A stretch of DNA of 15,654 nt from Desulfuromonadales bacterium (GCA_030640215.1 DAOWJU010000261.1:1-15654), one strand, 5' to 3'. Positions 1 through 8,114 are shown, counted from the stretch's first letter. Notes: generated by a model not told the origin, from the sequence alone. Numbers and translations: made by a program.

Positions 1-4
1 AGCC

Positions 5-1336
5 TTGGCACAGGAACCGCAACAACAGGATATTGACGCTAATATCACAGAACAGTTGAAAGATGTTAAACGGGTGAAAATCTTTTTCACTGACCTCAAT
101 GGGCGTCTGAAAAATCTGGATGTCAATCCAAACAATATCTTGGATATCATAAGTAACGGCGTCGGTATTGATGGCAGCTCCATCCCCGGCCTGGCGACGG
201 TCGATAACTCTGACCGCATCATGTTTCCGGTCGTTGAGAGTCTGCGTATTCTTGAGTTCTCGAATCGCAAGGTGGGCTTTTTCGTCGGCAAAGTCTACAA
301 CCAGTCTGGCGAGCGCTCAGAATGCGATCCCAGGGCGGTTTTGGAAGCAGTTCTGGAAAAGGCCGAAAAGGAATATGGGGTGCGTTTCATGGTCGGTCCC
401 GAGCATGAGTTCTTCCTGCTCAAAGGCGACGAATTTAACGATGACATCCATACTGATTCAGTCGGTTATTTCAGCAGTTCTCCAGGCAATAAAGGTGAAG
501 TGGTTCGCCATAAGATCGTTGATTTGCTGGGCAAGTGCGGCATCAACTACGAGAAGACCCACCACGAGGTCACCCCGTCACAGCACGAAATCAACCTCGA
601 ACCTGGCAACCCGTTGGAGATTGCCGACCGTACCCTGCTCTTTACCCACGTCGCCAAGGAAGTTGCCGCAGAGTACGGTATGCATGCAACCTTCATGTCC
701 AAGCCTTTCGATAAAATGAATCGTAATGCCTTCCATATCCACACCTCGATGACAGATCTTGAGGGCAACAACCTCTTCTACGATAGCAACGCAGAGCATC
801 AACTCAGCACCCAGATGCGTCACTTCATCGGCGGTATTCTCAAATACGCCCGTGAATCAACGATCATCTTTGCCTCGACACTGAACTCGTACAAGGCTTA
901 TATCATGGACCGCGAGGCGCCAATTATTCGCGGTTGGGGTCTGAAAAATCGCAGTTCAATGGTCCGCATCCCCCATGCTCTCAACCCCCAGGCAACCCGT
1001 CTCGAGTTACGCTGTCCAGATGCCACGGGCAATGTCTACCTGCAGATGGCAACCCTGATCGCCATGGGCCTGCAAGGACTTGAAGATAAACTTGATTGCG
1101 GCAGTCCCGATATCGGCAGCACATACAAGAAAACCAACACCAAACGTATGCATGATGACCGCTTTATCCCCCGGGATATCTTTGAGGCTTTGATGGAAGC
1201 GGAGAAAAGTGATTTTCTTAAAAACCTTCTGGGTGAGCCATTATTCAACAATTACCTAGGACTCAAGATGGATGACTGGGAAGAGCATCGTACGCGTGTT
1301 ACCCCACTTGAGCATCAGAAATACTTGTCAATCTGA
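5..1336 (+). CDS. Glutamine synthetase family protein (type I, atypical)
   Basis: Cytoplasmic ATP-dependent ligase of the GS-I fold, joining ammonium (or an amine) to a glutamate-type substrate. It is 443 residues long, the usual length of the short GS-I class. Family landmarks in order: GIDGSSIPG (56-57 carries the ammonium-site Asp), GPEHEFF (metal-binding Glu 133 and 135), HEV...QHE (Glu 188 and 195), HIH (His 244 and 246), NSYK (294-297), Glu 304, NRSSMVRIP (315-323), ELRCPD (334-339) and RVTPLEHQKYLSI at the C-terminus. Oddities seen by eye alignment to E. coli GlnA: NRNAFH replaces NGSGMH, and the Arg of NSYKRL (R321, glutamate binding) is Ala 298. The NLYDLP adenylylation segment is absent. 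It may therefore be a paralogue, for example a gamma-glutamyl ligase, rather than housekeeping GlnA. The start is TTG at 5. No ribosome site can be seen because the window begins there, and the frame is open upstream, so the true start may lie outside. Confidence 0.85.
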   Translation: MAQEPQQQDIDANITEQLKDVKRVKIFFTDLNGRLKNLDVNPNNILDIISNGVGIDGSSIPGLATVDNSDRIMFPVVESLRILEFSNRKVGFFVGKVYNQSGERSECDPRAVLEAVLEKAEKEYGVRFMVGPEHEFFLLKGDEFNDDIHTDSVGYFSSSPGNKGEVVRHKIVDLLGKCGINYEKTHHEVTPSQHEINLEPGNPLEIADRTLLFTHVAKEVAAEYGMHATFMSKPFDKMNRNAFHIHTSMTDLEGNNLFYDSNAEHQLSTQMRHFIGGILKYARESTIIFASTLNSYKAYIMDREAPIIRGWGLKNRSSMVRIPHALNPQATRLELRCPDATGNVYLQMATLIAMGLQGLEDKLDCGSPDIGSTYKKTNTKRMHDDRFIPRDIFEALMEAEKSDFLKNLLGEPLFNNYLGLKMDDWEEHRTRVTPLEHQKYLSI

Positions 1337-1352
1337 GCAAACTCAATCCACT

Positions 1353-1393
1353 CACCAGGCAAGGGGAGGATCGCTGGCTCCTCTTGCTTGGTG
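1353..1393 (+). terminator. Long hairpin after the GS-like gene, possible terminator
   Basis: A 16-bp stem (1353-1368 with 1378-1393) pairs perfectly if two G-U pairs are allowed, with a 9-nt loop. It begins 17 nt after the stop codon. No T-run follows directly, so it is either a Rho-assisted or 3'-end-stabilising structure rather than a textbook intrinsic terminator. Confidence 0.5.
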
Positions 1394-1539
1394 ATATTGT
1401 TGTGATCCCCTTCCTTTCTAGAACCAGCCTGGGTTAGTCCTTTTCGACTTATGTCGTGAAAGATGTCGTGGCCAAATATCTCTGGACACATCGTTAAGTT
1501 TTTTTTAAGCTGTCCTGTGAAAAGTGGTCGGTACAGCGG
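1394..1539. other. Intergenic leader of the kinase gene with short direct repeat and T8 run
   Basis: No coding sequence is seen here. ATGTCGTG occurs twice, at 1451-1458 and 1463-1470, with a 12-bp period. A weak 7-bp hairpin with one mismatch (1468-1474 with 1483-1489) precedes a run of eight T (1499-1506). This could be a weak terminator for the upstream gene or a regulator site for the kinase operon. No convincing -35/-10 or -24/-12 promoter is visible. Confidence 0.3.
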
Positions 1540-3330
1540 GTGTTCATGGGCATGAGACCATTCCCTCAAGTGAAAGAAGTCGTTTTGCGCAATAGCTTGC
1601 TTAAGTATTTTCCCCATTGGGTGTTGGTACTGTTGTTTTTTCTTGCGACAGTATCCGTTGCACTTGCTGAGGAACCCGATGATTTTGATGCTCCGATTAT
1701 CGTCGGTGGTGACCACAATTATCCCCCTTATGAGTTTATCGACGATGACGGTCAGTCTGCAGGTTTCAACGTAGAATTAACCCACGCGGTTGCCGATGTC
1801 ATGGGAATGGATGTAGAGATCAGGCTTGGTCCCTGGGGGCGTATGCGCCAAGGGTTGAGTTTGGGGGAGGTTGATGTTCTACAGGGGATGGCCTGGACCA
1901 GCGAACGGACTCAGGAGGTTGATTATTCCATACCACATGCCAAGGTGCATCAATCGATCTGGATCCGTAAAGGGTCGTCGATTGATTCCCTGGATGATTT
2001 AAACGGCAAGAACGTGATTGTCATGCGTGGTGCCGTTATGCATGACTTTATGCTGCAACATTCTGATTTGCATGCCAGACTGCATCCGGTACAGACACTT
2101 GAAGATGCTTTGAGGAAACTTTCTGAAGGGCTCTATGATGCGGCTCTGGTCGCTAAGCTGCCGGGAGAATATCTAGTTCAGAAAACCGGGTTGGTCAACA
2201 TCGCCCCCATTGCCAAGCCGTTGGTGGCACAAGATTACGGTTACGCGGTCAAGAAAGGCAATGCAGAACTGTTGGCCCGTTTCAACGAAGGTCTGATGTT
2301 GCTGAAAAAGTCAGGCCGCTTTCGTCTGATCTATGAAAAGTGGCTTGGAGTGTTACCTCAGCCGGGGATTTCGACTGATAAGATCGTTCGGGTTGGTGCC
2401 ATGGTTGTCTTGCCGTTACTCCTCGTTCTGGCAATGACAGTCTTCTGGTCGCGCACCTTAAGACGTCAAGTTGCGTTACGCACTGAGGCTCTGGAATTGG
2501 AGGTGATCAAGAAAGAGCAGGCCCTGTACGAATTGGAGGTTCACCAACAACAGCTGATCCAGGCGGATAAACTCTCTTCTCTTGGAATTCTGACCTCTGG
2601 TGTTGCCCACGAAATCAACAATCCCAATGGCTTGATTCTGCTGAACCTGCCGCTTCTCAAAAAAGCCTGGAATGATATGTCTCCAATACTACAGAAGCAT
2701 TTCCAGCAAAATGGAGATTTTAAACTCGGCTGGTTCAGCTTTTCGCGCATGAGCAACGAAATTCCACAGATGCTCGATGAAATGCAGCAGGGTGCCGAGC
2801 GAATCAAGAGAATCGTGGAGGATTTGAAGGACTTCACCCGCCAAAGTAGCGCCGAATTGAGCGAATCTGTCGATTTGAGTCTGGTCGCTGATACCGCACG
2901 ACGACTAGTCGATACTTCGCTGAAGAAGGCGACCCACCATTTCCAGGCAGATTTGGCTGGGAATCTACCGAAGTTTCGAGGCAATTCTCAGCGGATTGAG
3001 CAGGTGGTGGTCAACCTGCTACTTAATTCCTGTCAGGCCCTTGTTGATCGCGAGCAATCAATAGAATTACGCACGGCATTGGCTGAGGACGGGAGCCTTC
3101 TGCTTGAAGTCAAGGATCAGGGCTGTGGCATCGCCAGCGAGCATCTGCAGAAGTTGACCGACCCTTTCTTTACTACCAATCGTGATACAGGTGGAACGGG
3201 TCTTGGCCTTTCGATCTCAGAGGGAATTGTGAACGAGCATAGTGGCCAACTCAAATTCGATTCAGTGCCGGGTGAAGGGACTTGCGTCAGTTTACTGTTG
3301 CCGGCGGAGGATAAAACGCGTGAACGTTGA
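1540..3330 (+). CDS. Membrane sensor histidine kinase with periplasmic SBP_bac_3 domain
   Basis: Two-component sensor kinase, inner-membrane anchored. From the GTG at 1540 it has: signal/anchor segment about 20-43 ending in ALA|EE; a solute-binding family 3 domain about 50-270; a membrane helix about 283-304; a coiled-coil linker 305-345; the phosphoacceptor box GVAHEINNPNG with His 357; N-box around Asn 492/496; G1 DQGCG 526-530; F-box DPFFTT 541-546; G2 GGTGLGL 551-557. The H-box is of NtrB/AtoS type, fitting the sigma54 activator downstream, whose start overlaps this gene by 11 nt. In the sensor domain Arg 123 (TSERT) matches the alpha-carboxylate-binding Arg of amino-acid binding proteins. 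However, the Asp that binds the alpha-amino group (DAAFQD in HisJ) is Ala 205 (DAALVA). The start is uncertain: GTG 1540, ATG 1546 and ATG 1552 are all possible and none has a strong ribosome site. Confidence 0.93.
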   Translation: MFMGMRPFPQVKEVVLRNSLLKYFPHWVLVLLFFLATVSVALAEEPDDFDAPIIVGGDHNYPPYEFIDDDGQSAGFNVELTHAVADVMGMDVEIRLGPWGRMRQGLSLGEVDVLQGMAWTSERTQEVDYSIPHAKVHQSIWIRKGSSIDSLDDLNGKNVIVMRGAVMHDFMLQHSDLHARLHPVQTLEDALRKLSEGLYDAALVAKLPGEYLVQKTGLVNIAPIAKPLVAQDYGYAVKKGNAELLARFNEGLMLLKKSGRFRLIYEKWLGVLPQPGISTDKIVRVGAMVVLPLLLVLAMTVFWSRTLRRQVALRTEALELEVIKKEQALYELEVHQQQLIQADKLSSLGILTSGVAHEINNPNGLILLNLPLLKKAWNDMSPILQKHFQQNGDFKLGWFSFSRMSNEIPQMLDEMQQGAERIKRIVEDLKDFTRQSSAELSESVDLSLVADTARRLVDTSLKKATHHFQADLAGNLPKFRGNSQRIEQVVVNLLLNSCQALVDREQSIELRTALAEDGSLLLEVKDQGCGIASEHLQKLTDPFFTTNRDTGGTGLGLSISEGIVNEHSGQLKFDSVPGEGTCVSLLLPAEDKTRER

Positions 3331-4738
3331 TAAATACCCCAATTTTTCGATCCTCATCGTTGACGATGAGCCTTCCTGGTTACGCAGTTTGGGAATGACG
3401 CTTGAAGGCCCAGGAGGCTTTACTAACCTGTTGCAGACGAGTGTAAGCTGCGATGTTATGGGCTTACTGGAGCGACACGATGTTGGTGTGTTGTTGTTGG
3501 ACTTGAATATGCCGCACATCGGTGGGGAAGAACTGCTGGAGAGGGTCAATCGAGAATACCCGGAAATCATGGTGATTATTCTTTCAGGGATAAATCAATT
3601 GGAAATGGCCGTGGGTTGTATGCGCAAGGGAGCCTTCGATTATTTTGTCAAGACTGTCGAGGAGAACCGTCTTATTGGTGGGGTGCAGCGAGCAGTACGG
3701 ATGGTTGAACTGCAGCGTGAAAACCGTCAACTCAGTCGCCACATGTTGAAGTGTGAACTTGAGCACCCTGAAGTTTTTGACAAGATAGTGACGCGTAATC
3801 CGAAGATGCAAGCGGTTTTTTCCTATCTCGAGTCAATCGTCGGTTCTCGTCATCCCGTACTCATCCTGGGTGAGAGCGGTGTTGGTAAAGAACTAATTGC
3901 TCATGGCATTCACCAGCTTGAAAAGAATGATGGTTTGCTCGTCAGCATCAATGTTGCCGGCCTTGATGACAATGCTTTTGCTGATACCCTCTTTGGCCAT
4001 CAGAAAGGCGCTTTTACAGGTGCGGAGAGAGCGCGCAGTGGCTTGATAGAACAAGCCGCTGGTGGGACTCTCTTTCTCGATGAAATTGGTGATCTGTCTC
4101 TTGCAAGCCAGGTCAAGCTACTGCGCCTGTTGCAGGAAGGAGAATATTACCGCCTTGGTAGTGATACCCCCAGCCAATTGCGTGCACGAATAGTCTGCGC
4201 TACCCACAAAAACTTGAACGAAGCTGTCGCACAGGGGACCTTTCGCAAAGACCTTTATTATCGCCTGAATACTCACATGGTTAGACTTCCGCCATTAAGA
4301 GAACGTCGTGAGGATCTCCCTCTGCTGCTTGAGTATTTTCTTGAAACTTCGGCTGAAGAACTTGAAAAGCCAGTTCCGACCCCACCGCGCGAATTGGCTG
4401 CACTTCTCCATAGCTACAGTTTTCCCGGTAATTTACGTGAGTTAAAGATGATGGTGCATGATGCAGTCAGTCGGCATAGTGGTGGAGTTCTTTCGATGTC
4501 TCCCTTTATTGAGCGAATCGGAGAAGCTCGCGAGCAACTGGTACCAGTTGCGGACAACCCTTTTATTGCTATGCGTGAACTGCCGACCATAAGTGCTGCC
4601 ACAGAATTATTAGTCGACGCCGCCCTCGGTCGCGCAGCTGATAATCAGTCCTTGGCAGCTCGTCTGTTGGGGGTCTCGCAACCAGCATTGAGTAAACGTC
4701 TTAAGCAACGTCGCCAAACTGATGATAAAGGGGTATAG
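3320..4738 (+). CDS. Sigma54-dependent response regulator (NtrC/AtoC type)
   Basis: Transcription activator that uses ATP to open sigma54-RNA polymerase promoters when phosphorylated by the adjacent kinase. With start GTG 3320 (GGAGG at 3306-3310, 9-nt spacing) it has 472 residues. Receiver domain 8-125: acidic pair DDE 15-17, phosphoacceptor Asp 61, Ser 89, Lys 111. AAA+ domain about 155-385: Walker A GESGVGKE 184-191, the sigma54-contact loop GAFTGA 230-235, Walker B LFLDEIG 251-257, arginine region FRKDLYYRLN 308-317, FPGNLREL 368-375. A Fis-type helix-turn-helix lies at about 443-464 (SLAARLLGVSQPALSKRLKQ). Starting at the ATG-frame codon at 3242 would put 26 extra residues inside the kinase gene and lacks the ribosome site. 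The 11-nt overlap with the kinase stop implies translational coupling. The most obvious target is the sigma54 promoter at 4916-4931. Confidence 0.95.
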   Translation: MNVDKYPNFSILIVDDEPSWLRSLGMTLEGPGGFTNLLQTSVSCDVMGLLERHDVGVLLLDLNMPHIGGEELLERVNREYPEIMVIILSGINQLEMAVGCMRKGAFDYFVKTVEENRLIGGVQRAVRMVELQRENRQLSRHMLKCELEHPEVFDKIVTRNPKMQAVFSYLESIVGSRHPVLILGESGVGKELIAHGIHQLEKNDGLLVSINVAGLDDNAFADTLFGHQKGAFTGAERARSGLIEQAAGGTLFLDEIGDLSLASQVKLLRLLQEGEYYRLGSDTPSQLRARIVCATHKNLNEAVAQGTFRKDLYYRLNTHMVRLPPLRERREDLPLLLEYFLETSAEELEKPVPTPPRELAALLHSYSFPGNLRELKMMVHDAVSRHSGGVLSMSPFIERIGEAREQLVPVADNPFIAMRELPTISAATELLVDAALGRAADNQSLAARLLGVSQPALSKRLKQRRQTDDKGV

Positions 4739-4748
4739 CCTCGGTTAT
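4727..4748 (+). promoter_or_regulatory. Candidate activator site, distal copy of inverted 22-bp motif
   Basis: AAAGGGGTATA followed by 5 nt and GGTTAT. The reverse complement of this arrangement recurs at 4824-4845, matching at 18 of 22 positions. The copy overlaps the last codons of the response-regulator gene and lies about 200 bp upstream of the predicted transcription start of the GDH gene. That is a normal distance for an enhancer of a sigma54 activator. A perfect 16-bp palindrome (4743-4758, GGTTATAATTATAACC) extends from it. The role is inferred. Confidence 0.5.
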
Positions 4749-4823
4749 AATTATAACCAGAACCCTCTTCGTCATTTACTCCCAATACCTATCTAGTTTT
4801 TGTCCAATCGCACCTCTATTGCC

Positions 4824-4845
4824 ATAACCAGAGTTATACCCCTTT
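4824..4845 (-). promoter_or_regulatory. Candidate activator site, proximal copy of inverted 22-bp motif
   Basis: Reverse-complement copy of the motif at 4727-4748: ATAACC, 5 nt, TATACCCCTTT on the plus strand. Its centre is 97 bp from that of the distal copy and about 100 bp upstream of the predicted +1 of the GDH gene. It is likely bound by the Fis-type HTH of the neighbouring regulator, by inference from position and repetition only. Confidence 0.5.
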
Positions 4846-4915
4846 GCCCTCTCTGCTTTTTTGGGCTTGTGCCGAAAAACCATTAGAAACAGCAGTATAC
4901 GTAAATTTATTGGTC

Positions 4916-4931
4916 TGGCATGTTGATTGCT
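4916..4931 (+). promoter_or_regulatory. Sigma54 (-24/-12) promoter of the glutamate dehydrogenase gene
   Basis: TGGCATGTTGATTGCT matches the sigma54 consensus TGGCAYR-N4-TTGCW at every specified position. GG is at 4917-4918 and GC at 4929-4930, with the required spacing. The expected start is near 4941, giving a leader of about 90 nt before the ATG at 5030. It sits directly downstream of a sigma54 activator gene and of two candidate enhancer sites. Confidence 0.85.
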
Positions 4932-5029
4932 ACAACATTGTTTTAGAGAAACGCCGCTAAGCAATTCCACACCACAAAGGTTCTGCAAGCAAAGAGCCGG
5001 ATTGTGACGAGACCGGGCAAAGGAAACTG

Positions 5030-8000
5030 ATGAACGAAATGGCCGTCGACAACCGAACCTTGCAGAAGATTCGCCGCACTGTGATCGATGAACTGGGCCG
5101 CACGACTGACAATCTGGAATGGTTGCGCGAACAAATGCACCCCTATTTCTTTATCACCATGAAGAAAGAAACAGAGGCCGTTGCCGAATTAGCTCGCGGC
5201 CTTGGCTGGCTACGCAAAAATAGGCGCAGGATACTGGCGGAAACGGACCGTAAGCTGATTCTGGCCTGCCTGTCAGAACCGGACTCGCTCTACAGCACAA
5301 TGAGTCATCTTCAGGAGCGGGAGATCTCTTACGCACACATTGCTCGATCTTTTTCTTCTGTCCCTGGCACGGAGAAACGACTCGAAATACAGCGCTACGA
5401 ATTTGATCGCAAAAGCCCCGAAGAGGTGCGCGAGACTGGTGATGTCAACATCCCTCAGCGTATTCGTAAGAGTATAGTTGCAGAATTAAGGCGCTACTAT
5501 CCAGAATTCAATTTTACCGAGCTCGACAACTTGTTGCGTATTCTCTGGATCAACAACGAAAACTATGTGCGCATTTCGCCACCAAAGAGGGTCGCCCAGA
5601 TCCTCTGGCTCTACCAGCAGGGCATATTACATGACGGGGTTTTTCTCGCCGCAGAAGAGACTGATGGAGAGGATCAGCAACGGGAAACGCGGCTGATGTT
5701 CGCCGTCGGCAATCCTCCGCAGAAAGATTTCCTGCAACAGACTCTTGAGGTTCTCAAACGCCTCGGACTACAAACTAGGCGTGCCTACTGCCTGACAATC
5801 AACAACGGTATTCACCCCTACTTCCTCTCCACATTTTATGTGCGGACCGTGGATGACAAGCTCCTTGAACCGGACTCAGCGCAGTTCCGCACTCTGCAGA
5901 AAGAGCTCTTCAACACCCAGATTCTGGGTACCGAAACCGAAGCTTATCGCGAATTCGTAACCAACGGCATCATGACTGGCGAGGAAGCAGCTCTGACCAA
6001 TGCCTTTATTGCCTTTTGTCATACCAATCTCGCGCACAACAATCAGCCGCGCTACGATCTGGAGGGGGTATCACGCGCATTCCATTCCCACCCCGATATC
6101 ACTCTGCAATTGATTAAACTTTTCCGGCTGCGTTTCGACCCTGATCTCAAGTTTGATCCGACCCTGTATCACGACGCCCTGATCGAGACTGAGAAGACCC
6201 TCGCCAGCTACAATACCGGGCGTCGCTCCCTGGACGAGTTCAGACGAACAATCTTCCAGTGTTGTGTTTCGTTCATCCGCCACACTCTGAAAACTAATTT
6301 CTTTGTCCTGGAGAAGCATGCCCTTGCTTTTCGTATTGACCCGGCTTATCTCGCTGATTTTGATGAGCGCTTTACTTCAGGGCTGCCTGCTGAAAGACCG
6401 TTCCGCATCACCTTCTTTTTCTGTCGCAATGGCAGCGGCTACCATATTGGCTTTTCAGATATCGCCCGTGGCGGCTGGCGCACCATTTTAACTCGCAACC
6501 GTGACGAGTATGTCACCACCGCAAACACTCTGTTCCGCGAAGTTTACGTGCTTTCCCATACCCAACACCTGAAAAACAAAGATATCTATGAAGGTGGTTC
6601 CAAAATGGGCGTTGTGTTGCGCGCAGGGCGCGAAGATGATCAGGAAAAAATGAAACGTCGCCTGTACAAGTTGCAGTATGGCATCTTCAACGCTTTCCTC
6701 GACATTTTTGTGACAGAGGACGGCAAGGCACTTAACCCCAGGGTCATCGACCACTATGGTGAGGATGAGCCGATTGAGCTCGGCCCCGACGAGAACATGC
6801 ATGACGAGATGATCGAATTGATCGCTCGCCAGTCTGAGCGTCGTAATTACCTGCTCGGTTCCGGTGTCATCTCAAGCAAGCAGGTCGGTATCAACCACAA
6901 AGAGTATGGTGTCACATCTACTGGTGTGGTCAAATTTGCCGAGATTACCATGGAGTCCCTCGGCATAGACATGCACAAGGATCCCTTTTCGCTGAAACTG
7001 ACCGGCGGTCCCAATGGCGATGTTGCTGGCAACGCTCTGCGGTTGCTGTTGCAACGCTGCCCGAAAATGCAGGTCAAACTGATTGTCGATGGCAGCGGGG
7101 CACTCTACGACCCACTTGGTGCAAACCATGAGGCGCTTGACAAAGTCGTTCTGAAAAGTGACATCGACGCATTCGATCCCGTGGCGTTGAACCCCGGAGG
7201 ATTCATTCTCTATCGCAATCAACAGCAGAGTGAAGGTTTGCGCAAACTTTACCGTAAACTCAGCCGTGAGAACGGTGACGTCAAAGAAGAGTGGGTTTCT
7301 GCAGATGAATTCTTTAGTGAATACGGCCGCTTGGTCCTCAACGTCGACGCCGATTTGTTCATCCCTGCTGGTGGCCGCCCGGAGACAATCGACAACAGCA
7401 ACTGGCCGCGTTTTCTGGACAAAAATGAGACCCCAACTGCCCGCGCTATTATTGAAGGAGCCAACTCCTTCCTGACTCCCATTGCACGGGTTGAACTGCA
7501 GAAGCGCGGCGTTGTTATCATGCGTGATGCCTCCGCCAATAAGTGCGGAGTGATTTCGTCATCCTACGAAATCATTGCTAACCTGCTGCTCTCAGATAAG
7601 GAGTTTCTGAACAGCAAGGAACGTTACGTGGCAGACGTCATCGACATTCTCGAGCGTCGGGCCCAGGACGAAGCCCGGCTGATCCTGCGTAGGTACGATG
7701 AACAAGGGGGAAACAAACTCTACACTGAAATCTCGGACGAGATCAGCAGGGAGATCAACAGTCACTATGCACATCTCTTTACCTTCTTTCAGAAGCACTC
7801 CCACCTCTGCGGGAAGCCACTCTTCCGACGCGCCATCCTGGCTCATCTGCCTAAGATGCTGCGCACAGAGGAACGCTATCGTCGTCGTCTTAAGCTTTTG
7901 CCGGAAAAGTACCTGTTTGCCATTCTTGCCAGTGAGATAGCATCTTCAATGGTTTACCGTGAAAACCGCGAAGCGGATTTTCTCGGCGTACTGCAAGGAC

Positions 8001-8047
8001 ATTTGCAGCGTAGATTTGGAGAACACATTGAACGAAAAGTTGCCTAA
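5030..8047 (+). CDS. NAD-dependent glutamate dehydrogenase, large (115-kDa-like) type
   Basis: Cytoplasmic catabolic enzyme: glutamate + NAD+ to 2-oxoglutarate + ammonium + NADH. It has 1005 residues. The first ~400 are a family-specific N-terminal region without motifs I can name. The catalytic core follows: RGGWR 480-484, EGGSKM 521-526 (counterpart of the GGGKGG lysine loop), GPDENM 585-590, GVTSTGVV 627-634, then the nucleotide-binding segment TGGPNGDVAGN 658-668, DLFIPAGG 775-782, IEGANSFLT 808-816 and DASANKCGVISSSYEI 833-848. The last motif is close to the one in fungal GDH2. The size fits the 115-kDa class rather than the ~1600-residue bacterial GDH180. ATG 5030 is supported by AAAGGA at 5021-5026; an in-frame ATG at 5039 is less well placed. 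It has its own sigma54 promoter and candidate enhancers, so expression is probably switched by the upstream sensor pair. No strong terminator follows, so readthrough into the transporter genes is possible. Confidence 0.93.
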   Translation: MNEMAVDNRTLQKIRRTVIDELGRTTDNLEWLREQMHPYFFITMKKETEAVAELARGLGWLRKNRRRILAETDRKLILACLSEPDSLYSTMSHLQEREISYAHIARSFSSVPGTEKRLEIQRYEFDRKSPEEVRETGDVNIPQRIRKSIVAELRRYYPEFNFTELDNLLRILWINNENYVRISPPKRVAQILWLYQQGILHDGVFLAAEETDGEDQQRETRLMFAVGNPPQKDFLQQTLEVLKRLGLQTRRAYCLTINNGIHPYFLSTFYVRTVDDKLLEPDSAQFRTLQKELFNTQILGTETEAYREFVTNGIMTGEEAALTNAFIAFCHTNLAHNNQPRYDLEGVSRAFHSHPDITLQLIKLFRLRFDPDLKFDPTLYHDALIETEKTLASYNTGRRSLDEFRRTIFQCCVSFIRHTLKTNFFVLEKHALAFRIDPAYLADFDERFTSGLPAERPFRITFFFCRNGSGYHIGFSDIARGGWRTILTRNRDEYVTTANTLFREVYVLSHTQHLKNKDIYEGGSKMGVVLRAGREDDQEKMKRRLYKLQYGIFNAFLDIFVTEDGKALNPRVIDHYGEDEPIELGPDENMHDEMIELIARQSERRNYLLGSGVISSKQVGINHKEYGVTSTGVVKFAEITMESLGIDMHKDPFSLKLTGGPNGDVAGNALRLLLQRCPKMQVKLIVDGSGALYDPLGANHEALDKVVLKSDIDAFDPVALNPGGFILYRNQQQSEGLRKLYRKLSRENGDVKEEWVSADEFFSEYGRLVLNVDADLFIPAGGRPETIDNSNWPRFLDKNETPTARAIIEGANSFLTPIARVELQKRGVVIMRDASANKCGVISSSYEIIANLLLSDKEFLNSKERYVADVIDILERRAQDEARLILRRYDEQGGNKLYTEISDEISREINSHYAHLFTFFQKHSHLCGKPLFRRAILAHLPKMLRTEERYRRRLKLLPEKYLFAILASEIASSMVYRENREADFLGVLQGHLQRRFGEHIERKVA

Positions 8048-8114
8048 AGCTTGCAAAATGTTCAATTGACGATAAAAATATAGATTGTTGTAGCTGTTAG
8101 CTCTTTCGGCGCTT

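Noticed and set aside
6..21. Sigma54-like box TGGCACAGGAACCGCA at the very start of the window
   Set aside because: It has TGGCACA and GC at correct spacing but lies inside the N-terminal codons of the GS-like gene. A transcript from there would lack a convincing start codon before residue 18-24. A chance match in coding sequence is more likely unless the true start is downstream.
168..719. 183-residue open frame in another frame of the GS-like gene
   Set aside because: Arg/Ser/Pro-rich composition typical of a frame-shifted shadow; the overlapping GS frame carries all family motifs.
3242..3319. Longer start for the response regulator
   Set aside because: It would add 26 residues encoded entirely within the kinase gene; the GTG at 3320 has a GGAGG ribosome site and begins just before the receiver domain.
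4846..4915. IHF site between the enhancer motifs and the sigma54 promoter
   Set aside because: The stretch around 4896-4912 is A/T-rich and could bend, but I found no acceptable match to the IHF consensus on either strand.
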